Shown here: in pieces, positions 10,901-18,800 of the stretch
How positions within the stretch are numbered: the first letter of the stretch is position 1
Layout of the letters: each line of letters opens with the position of its first letter
From: Orychophragmus violaceus
Lineage: Eukaryota > Streptophyta > Magnoliopsida > Brassicales > Brassicaceae
Length of the DNA: 64,000 nucleotides
Direction: 5' to 3'
Assembly (NCBI GenBank): GCA_030180135.1
Contig: CM058238.1
Span: forward strand, 46,403,765-46,467,764
Notes under the pieces: model-generated
What the model saw: the letters and a program-made list of their open reading frames with translations, nothing else
What the model was told of the DNA's origin: nothing
Databases searched by the model: none
Position numbers and translations under genes: made by a program

Positions 10901-13900
10901 GGATGAGGGCATCAAGAGGCTATGAAGTCCACACTAGAAGCATAAAGAAGCACAAGACAATGTGACTTGTGGAAGAGTATAACCTAGACTTGGTAAAGAA
11001 GCAAGAGGAGCCAAAAGGTGTTGATGCGGATAAGAGGAGTATGCTATATTTGGGAGTGTGTATCACGGCCAAGATGTGTGTGAGACAAGGAGGAGAGGAG
11101 CTTCAGCTTATCATGAAGTCTGGTTAAGCTTATCATAAGCCTTAAGGAGTGATAAGCTATCAAGAATCATGAGAGAGGAGTGAGGTGTGACATATGACCG
11201 TTTAGGTCATGTCACTTTCACCATAAGAAGGCGTGTCTCTCTCTCCTCAGTAGGACCACAAGACAGCCTGTCTCTCTCCTCAGAACCACATGAATTCAAA
11301 CCAAAGGAGATGCGGTCCAAGGAGTTCAGACCAGTCACTATCCAAGTCTGAACACGCCCTTTAACCTCTCTCCTCACATGTGGTTCTGAATCCAACCGTT
11401 GTAGCCTCCTTCTCTTGTTGTAACCGAGTAACAATTAGGGTTTATGCTCATTTTATTGTTGTGTAAAGCAATGTAGAGTGCCTATATAAGCACCAGACTT
11501 GTAACACATTCAAATACATAGAAATAAGAAGTAAGAGACTTATACAAACGCTAGGGTTCTTATTCTCTCTCTAGCGATCTCTTCTTCTCCTTTCTCTCAT
11601 TGTGTCTCTCTTCAAAACACAATGAAAGCCTGTTGAGTCTCGGTCCTAAGGGAGCTTTAATGCTCCTGGTTGAGTTCTTGATCAGCTCTTCCATATCTGA
11701 TTCAAGGAACAACACAAACCGACTCTTCATGGATATTACAAGAACAACACCCTCTACTTACTGATTCTCTTAATCCTCATGAGTAAACACACTCTATAAG
11801 TGATGTTAGGCTCCTGGATAAGTCTCAAATAGAGTGGTGCTCTTGTTAAAGCTAAGTAGAATCACTAACTTCCAAGCTAAACTTGGTTGCGGTTCACTTA
11901 TGCTCTTTCTCTCTAAACAAAGGTTTAGAGTAATCTCAAGGTTTCTCAACATGATTCCATAGTCATGATTGTGAAATCACAACATGGTATCAGAGCATAA
12001 GATTCTAGGATTGAATCAAGCTCAAAAACCAAAGAAAAACAGAGCAAAACTCTGTCCCTTTCTCCTCAAAGCTTCCGCAAATTTCAGAGAGTAAACTGAG
12101 CAAAACTCAGTCAATGTTCTCAAAACCAAAAGCTCAAACTGAGCAAAACTCAGTCCCTGAACTTCCCTTTCATTCTCCCATTCATTCTCTCATTTATTCT
12201 CTCATTCATTTATACTCTCATTCTCATGCATTCATTCTCTCATTTTCTGCATTTTTCTTTCATTCTCTGGTTCTTATACTTCTCATATTCTCTCTGAGTT
12301 CTGTCCTTGAAGCTCCTTAGCTCACAATGACTTAAAAATCAGAGTGCATAGCTCCTGATCAAGGCTGTGTTATTTTGAGGATTATTGTGTGTTTCTTGGT
12401 GTTTTTAGGTGGAATGATGAACCAACTAGTGAGGACAGTTTACAAAAGGGCTGGAGTTCAGTTTCTAAGTGGCTGTACCCACTGGTCTTGAGCTTACCTA
12501 AGGAGAAGAGGCGTCCAGAGGCTGCTACAACAAAGTTAGTCAAGAGAAGCAACACTGATTTCTTGGATAATCAAGTCTAGAAGCTGTTTCAAGAAGAGGC
12601 AGTGATGGAAGCTTGTATTCAAGGCTTAGTGTGCATCATGGTTAGGAAGATCAGTCTTGAAGTTGCTCTAAGATGGAGTAGTGATGGAGGATTGGCTCTT
12701 AGCAGGGTGTGGTTAATCTGAAGCTAACAATGGAGCAGACCAAAAGGTGTCCATACTTAAGGAAGGCTACAAGTTGAACAACCCATCAAGGCTGTTAAGG
12801 TCTCAAGAGAAGTCATCAAGGAGCAGCCAAAGGAGAGGAGCTAGAACCAGTTATGCAACTGATGAATCAACTCACATCTCAATGTTAGCTTCCGACTCCA
12901 TGAAGGCTTAACAGTCCGGGGGAGGTTTAAACCTCAAAGACATGGAGTAAACCCTAGAGGAACTCCTAAAACCAGAAGCAACAACACCTTGATTGAAGTT
13001 AGAACCGGGAATCACTAAGTGGAGCAGACCAAGAAGGAGTTGCAAGCTAGTGATAGGCGTTGAATCAACTCAAATCAAGAGTGTTGGTGTGAAGAAGAAG
13101 GGCTTAGATTGAATGTGCAAAAATCCAGAGAGATATGCACAAGGTTTCAAAGTCCCAAACATGTCCAAAGGAAGATCAAACCTCAACTCCTAAAAGGCTA
13201 AACTCCTAAACTCTCACTGTTTTTATTAAGTCTTCATTAAGTCAATTAAATTCACTTGTGTTACTTATCCATTGCTTAATCATATACTTAAACTCATGGC
13301 ATTTTACTTTAACAAGTCTTCTTTGAATCTTTGATGTGAAGGTTCATTAGGAGGCCTAAAGGAGGAGCAAGACCATGGGCAGATTAAGTAACAAGGAGAG
13401 AGCTCAAGGAGTGACAAGAAAGAAGGCTAAGTCTTGAGGCAAGGTCATGGAAGGTCCAATGGTGAAGCTTAGTCCAATGGAGAAGTTTGATCCAAGATGG
13501 AGAAGGCAATCTAAAGGAGAAGTTAACCTAATGAACCGGCTCATTCAAATGCACAAAGGAACAAGGTCAAAGCTTACATCAAGGGGATGTTGTGGCTATA
13601 CTCTTTTTCCCTCCTTAAGGTTTTATCCCATGAGGTTTTACTTAGGGAGGTTTTTAATGAGGTAGCTCCCGCATCTCCAAGCTTGGCCTCTGGTCCTTTA
13701 GTGTCTCGGCGCCCAAGCTTGCGGGGGAGTATTAGAGAGGATGCATTCAAGGAGGAGGAAAGGCCGAAGTCACAATGACAAGGCCTAGAAGTCATTCCTT
13801 GGATGAGCTTTGGTGTGAGACAAAGAAGACCAAAGATGGATCAATACTTAGCTAAGCTAAGGATGAGGGCATCAAGAGGCTATGAAGTCCACACTAGAAG

Positions 13901-15100
13901 CATAAAGAAGCACAAGACAATGTGACTTGTGGAAGAGTATAACCTAGACTTGGTAAAGAAGCAAGAGGAGCCAAAAGGTGTTGATGCGGATAAGAGGAGT
14001 ATGCTATATTTGGGAGTGTGTATCACGGCCAAGATGTGTGTGAGACAAGGAGGAGAGGAGCTTCAGCTTATCATGAAGTCTGGTTAAGCTTATCATAAGC
14101 CTTAAGGAGTGATAAGCTATCAAGAATCATGAGAGAGGAGTGAGGTGTGACATATGACCGTTTAGGTCATGTCACTTTCACCATAAGAAGGCGTGTCTCT
14201 CTCTCCTCAGTAGGACCACAAGACAGCCTGTCTCTCTCCTCAGAACCACATGAATTCAAACCAAAGGAGATGCGGTCCAAGGAGTTCAGACCAGTCACTA
14301 TCCAAGTCTGAACACGCCCTTTAACCTCTCTCCTCACATGTGGTTCTGAATCCAACCGTTGTAGCCTCCTTCTCTTGTTGTAACCGAGTAACAATTAGGG
14401 TTTATGCTCATTTTATTGTTGTGTAAAGCAATGTAGAGTGCCTATATAAGCACCAGACTTGTAACACATTCAAATACATAGAAATAAGAAGTAAGAGACT
14501 TATACAAACGCTAGGGTTCTTATTCTCTCTCTAGCGATCTCTTCTTCTCCTTTCTCTCATTGTGTCTCTCTTCAAAACACAATGAAAGCCTGTTGAGTCT
14601 CGGTCCTAAGGGAGCTTTAATGCTCCTGGTTGAGTTCTTGATCAGCTCTTCCATAGCTGATTCAAGGAACAACACAAACCGACTCTTCATGGATATTACA
14701 AGAACAACACCCTCTACTTACTGATTCTCTTAATCCTCATGAGTAAACACACTCTATAAGTGATGTTAGGCTCCTGGATAAGTCTCAAATAGAGTGGTGC
14801 TCTTGTTAAAGCTAAGTAGAATCACTAACTTCCAAGCTAAACTTGGTTGCGGTTCACTTATGCTCTTTCTCTCTAAACAAAGGTTTAGAGTAATCTCAAG
14901 GTTTCTCAACATGATTCCATAGTCATGATTGTGAAATCACAACACTCATCTCGATTGAGTTTACCGACCTGAAGGACGAAGATTTTACCATGACTCCACC
15001 GGATAGTCCTGGTCGGGCCGCCGGAGGCTCTTCGGTATCTGCGGCGGATCAGCAAGCTTCGGTCGAGGATGAGGATCGAGCTCCCGAGGCTGCTTCTTAA
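7942..15100 (+). CDS. Antisense spliced gene of the Tat element, interrupted by an LTR-element insertion
   Basis: Plus-strand gene of unknown role, opposite in direction to gag-pol. Exons inferred from GT-AG junctions that keep the frame open: about 7942-8886, 8952-9086, 9164-10092, 10162-10769, then, after the inserted element, 14950 to the TAA at 15098-15100. Removing the insert plus one copy of its ctcat target repeat leaves the frame open across the join, so the gene was intact until that insertion. The first ~300 residues resemble the 'putative gypsy type transposon' domain (Transposase_28) of plant Tat elements. The middle is acidic with KKKRKKKK-like clusters (9494-9640), suggesting nuclear targeting, and exon 4 is a long predicted coiled coil. 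The ATG at 7942 is in another frame from most of exon 1; a one-base loss near 8000 would explain this. Such antisense ORFs are known in Tat elements, but their function is not. Confidence 0.7.
10770..11984 (+). repeat. LARD 5' LTR (1215 bp)
   Basis: Runs from TATTAGAGAGGATG to ATCACAACA. A TATA box, CTATATAAG, lies at 11482-11490 with an expected transcription start shortly after. It is preceded by the target repeat ctcat and followed directly by the PBS. Open frames inside the LTR are short and repeated identically in the other LTR, so they are not taken as genes. Confidence 0.92.
11985..11996 (+). promoter_or_regulatory. LARD primer-binding site (initiator tRNA-Met)
   Basis: TGGTATCAGAGC directly after the 5' LTR, complementary to the 3' end of initiator tRNA-Met. 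It defines plus orientation and ties the element to the copia superfamily. Confidence 0.88.
11997..13719 (+). other. LARD interior without coding capacity
   Basis: No retroelement domain and no frame longer than about 72 codons. The first 300 bases are CT-rich with repeated CATTCTCTCATT-like words (12160-12250). The last 130 bases, with CTCTTTTTCCCTCCTTAAGG and a TTTAATGAGG block, resemble the region after pol in copia elements such as 45350-45420, so the interior is a deleted copia genome that kept the sequence needed near the polypurine tract. Confidence 0.75.
13720..13729 (+). promoter_or_regulatory. LARD polypurine tract
   Basis: TGCGGGGGAG immediately before the 3' LTR; a typical primer site for plus-strand synthesis. 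Confidence 0.8.
13730..14944 (+). repeat. LARD 3' LTR (1215 bp)
   Basis: Same length as the 5' LTR with one visible mismatch. It carries the second TATA copy at 14442-14450. It is followed by the target repeat ctcat (14945-14949), after which the antisense Tat coding frame resumes. Confidence 0.92.
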
Positions 15101-15751
15101 ACTTTGCTGTTTCTCCTTTCCTTTTTGTAATATGTTATTGTAATCGGATCTTCGCCTTCGTGCGTTCTTAATGAACTTGTTTTCTTCTCGTTCCCACTCT
15201 TTTATTTATGCTTAAGTTGAAATAAACGATGACAGAAAGAGCTCGGTTTAGGTTAGATAGTTGATTTTGGCGAGGAGCGAGCGCGATGCTCGGCTTATCC
15301 CGTAGGACTGACCGGGACAGTTATGCGAAACTGTGTTCGGCTTATTTTTTCTGTCAGTCGTCCTTGTGCGGGAACTGGGCCCGGCTTACTTGGTTGTGGG
15401 TTTCGAGACTATGCTCGTTGTACCACGGGTCGGGCGCGAGTAAGTGCTCGGCTTACCCCTAAGGTCTGATCGGGACAGTGTGCGAGAGCTATGCTCGGCT
15501 TATTCACTGTCGATTAGCCTTGTGCGGGACTTGGCCCGGCTTTAAAAAGTATCGAACATCTGGCCAAGATGTCGATCTGTTCGGTGTGGTTGAGACAAAA
15601 TTTTAACTTGATAAAATTTTATTATTGATATAGCTGAGCCTCGTGAGAGGTTGCCTACGTACCCCGAAAGGGGATCAAGCCGATCGTAGTTCACTTTACA
15701 TATTACTCGAACTCGTGTATAGCGAGCTCGGTTTTGGAACAAGAGATGCTC

Positions 15752-15791
<40 letters not shown>

Positions 15792-15833
15792 AGCGCGATG
15801 CTCGGCTTTTCCGTGAGCGAGTTGTGCTCGGCT
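15101..15833. other. Spacer between convergent Tat genes, with direct repeats and a T38 tract
   Basis: Non-coding segment between the stop of the antisense gene and the stop of gag-pol. Two imperfect ~100-bp repeats at 15285-15387 and 15445-15541 share the order CTCGGCTTA, CGGGACAG, CTCGGCTTATT, CCTTGTGCGGGA and GGCCCGGCTT. A pure run of 38 T lies at 15753-15790. The 3' ends of two opposing transcripts meet here, so it probably holds their polyadenylation signals, but I cannot assign specific sites. Confidence 0.7.
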
Positions 15834-18800
15834 TTAGTAGTAGTACCTCTTGAGCTTATTTGCGTTCCAGGATCGTGGAATGGCTTCTCCCTTCATTGTT
15901 ACGAGCTCATAGACGCCGGGTTTTACTACTTTCGAGACGATGTATGGACCTTCCCAATTTGCGCCGAGCTTCCCTGCTCGGTATTCCCGCGTGTTTTCGA
16001 ACACTTTCCTGAGGACGAGGTCGCCTTCTACAAAACGTCGGCCCTTAACCTTCTTGTTGTAGTGTCGGGTGATCTGTTGCTGGTAGTTTTGGAGGCGTAG
16101 GAGTGCTCGGTCTCGTAATTCTTCTGCGTGGTCGAGGCAATCAATAATCATGTTGTTGTTAAGCTCCTCGTGCTCGGGCGCAACACTCAAGCGTATTGTC
16201 GGGACGCACACCTCGGCCGGAGACATTTCCTCCATTCCGTGAGAAAGTGAGAAGGGGGTTTGACCGGTCGATGTCCTTGGTGTGGTTCGATGAGACCAGA
16301 GGACGCCGTCGAGCTCGTCGGCCCAGAGGCCCTTCTTGCTCTCCATCCGTTTCTTCAGCCCGTCAATGATCGTCTTGTTTGTCGCCTCGGCCTGTCCGTT
16401 CCCTTGTGGGTATCTCGGGGTGGACTTGCTTAGACGGATCTTCCATCTTGCACAGAAACCTTCGAAAAGATTGGAGATGAATTGGGATCCGTTATCGGTT
16501 ACGATCTCGTATGGGACACCGTGGCGACATATTATGTATTTCCAGACGAACTTCTGAACGTCGAGGTTTTTGATTTCCGAGTAGGATTCGGCTTCAACCC
16601 ATTTGGTGAAATAATCGGTCATTATCAGGATGAATTTCTTTTGATGCGAGGCTGGCAGGGGCCCGACGATGTCCATGGCCCATCTCATGAATGGGTAGGG
16701 TGTGGCTGCAGTGGTGAGAAGCTCGGGTGGCTGGTGTATGCTTGGGGCGTGCCTCTGACATTTCTCGCATCGGGCAACATAGCTCTCGCAGTCAGCGATC
16801 ATGGTTGGCCAGAAGTGACCGTGTCGCTTTATTTTTGTGGCCAATGCTCGGCCGCTTGTATGATTTCCGCCTGCTCCTTCGTGGGTTTGCTCGGTGACCC
16901 ATTTGATCTCCTGCCTGTTTATGCATCGTAAGAGTGCCTTGGACGCGCTCCATCGAAATAGTTCGTCCTTCATCATTACGTACTGAGCGCAGCGAGCTTT
17001 TAAACGGCGAGCTGCCCAACTATCCTCGGGGACCTTCCCCGTTAATATATAGTCTTTGATTTCGTCTCTCCAGTCGGTGGTAATAGTATGCTCGGGATCG
17101 GTATCCTTAGTTACCTCCTCGTTGCTTTTGTGAGCATCGTCCAATCCTTCTTCTTCCTCGGTAATGAGAAGTACGTCTTCGTTTGATGCAATGCTTGGTC
17201 GGGCTATGCATTCGACTGGAATGATTCGACGAAGGTCGGGGTCTGAAGTCGATGCTAAGGCCAGTGCGTCAGCAGAGGAGTTGTCGCTTCGGGGAATCTT
17301 TGTTAGCGTGACTGAGCCGATTCGCGCGGTAATTTCTTGGACGAGCTTTAAGTACGCATCCATGCGCTCGTTTTTTGCTTCATATTCCCCGTTAAATTGG
17401 TTCACAACGAGCTGAGAGTCGGCGAACGCGTCTACTTGCCTCGCCCCTACTACTTCGGCCAGTCGCAATCCTACGAGCAGTGCTTCGTATTCGGCTTCGT
17501 TGTTAGAGGCCGGAAATCCTAGACGGAAGGATTGCTCGATCAGTTCGCCGGTCGGGGAGGTTAGTTTGACTCCAACTCCTGAACCGTTTCTTGATGATGA
17601 ACCGTCTACGAACAGAGTCCACTTCTCCTTTGGCTCTTGTCCTTCGGCTATGGTGAGCTCGGGTGGTAGTTCGATGATGAAGTCTGCGAGGACCTGGGAT
17701 TTGGCGCTGGTCCTGGGCTTGTACTCAATATCGTATTCGCTGAGCTCAACTGCCCACTTAGCGATCCTTCCTGATTGGCTCGGGCTGTGCAATATTGTTC
17801 GGATCGGTTGATTTGTTAGGACGACCACCGAATGCGACTGAAAATAGGGGCGGAGCTTCCGGGCTGAGACGACGACTGCCAACGCGAGTTTCTCAAGTGT
17901 GTTGTAGCGTGTTTCTGCGTCGTCAAATATCTTGCTGGTGTAGAAGATTGGTCGTTGATCGCCTCGGTCGTCGCGGACGAGCACACTGCTGACTGCCGAG
18001 GTTGACACAGAGATGTACAAGTACAGCGTCTCTCCCTCCTCGGGTTTGGCCAGAATTGGTGGGGTGGAGAGGTAGGTCTTTAGCTGTTGAAACGCGTCCT
18101 CGCACTTAGCGTCCCACTCGAATTTCTTGTTCCCACGAAGAAGATTGTAGAAAGGGAGACACTTGTCCGTTGATCGAGAGATGAATCTATTCAGGGCTGC
18201 GACACGTCCGGTTAGTCGTTGGACTTCTCTGGTGTTCCTTGGAGATGGGAGCTCGGTGATCGCCGTTATTTTCTTCGGATTTGCTTCGATGCCCCTCTTT
18301 GTGACGATGTAACCAAGGAATTCTCCCGATGTGACCGCGAAAGTACATTTTGCTGGATTTAACTTCATTCCGTACTTGTTCAGGCTCGCGAAACATGTTG
18401 CGAGGTGACTGATGTGGTCGTCGGCTAAAGCGGATTTGACGAGCATATCGTCAATATAAACTTCCATTGTGTTGCCGAGCTGGTCGGCGAACATTCGGTT
18501 TACGAGGCGCTGGTAAGTTGCTCCTGCATTCTTGAGCCCGAAGGGCATCACCTTGTAACAATATGTCCCGCGGTCAGTGATGAAGGAAGTCTTTTCTCGG
18601 TCGTCTGGGTGCATCATAATCTGATTATACCCGGCGAAGGCGTCCATGAATGATAGTAGCTCGTGGCCGGTGGTCGCTTCTACGAGTCGATCAATGTGCG
18701 GAAGCGGGAAGCTATCCTTTGGGCACGCCTTGTTGAGGTCGGTGAAATCTACGCATACTCTCCATTTACCGTTCTTCTTTTTCACTACGACGGGATTTGC

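Larger units (their letters stand above)
10770..14944 (+). mobile_element. Non-autonomous LTR retrotransposon (LARD-like), 4.2 kb, very young
   Basis: Two 1215-bp direct repeats flank a 1745-bp interior with no gag or pol. A perfect target duplication, ctcat, lies at 10765-10769 and 14945-14949. The PBS TGGTATCAGAGC and the copia-like 3' end before the polypurine tract (TTTAATGAGGTAGC; compare 45410-45417) indicate derivation from a copia element. The LTRs differ at one base by eye (11696 T against 14656 G), making this the youngest insertion here. It must be mobilised by proteins from another copia element. The termini are TA...CA rather than TG...CA. Confidence 0.92.

Noticed and set aside
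11207..11434. Minus-strand 75-codon frame in both LARD LTRs (also 14167-14394)
   Set aside because: Duplicated only because the LTRs are identical; no domain or start context.
15753..15790. T38 as a Pol III terminator or a retroposed poly(A) tail
   Set aside because: No Pol III box A/B and no SINE/LINE sequence or target repeat lies next to it; simple slippage in the spacer is enough.
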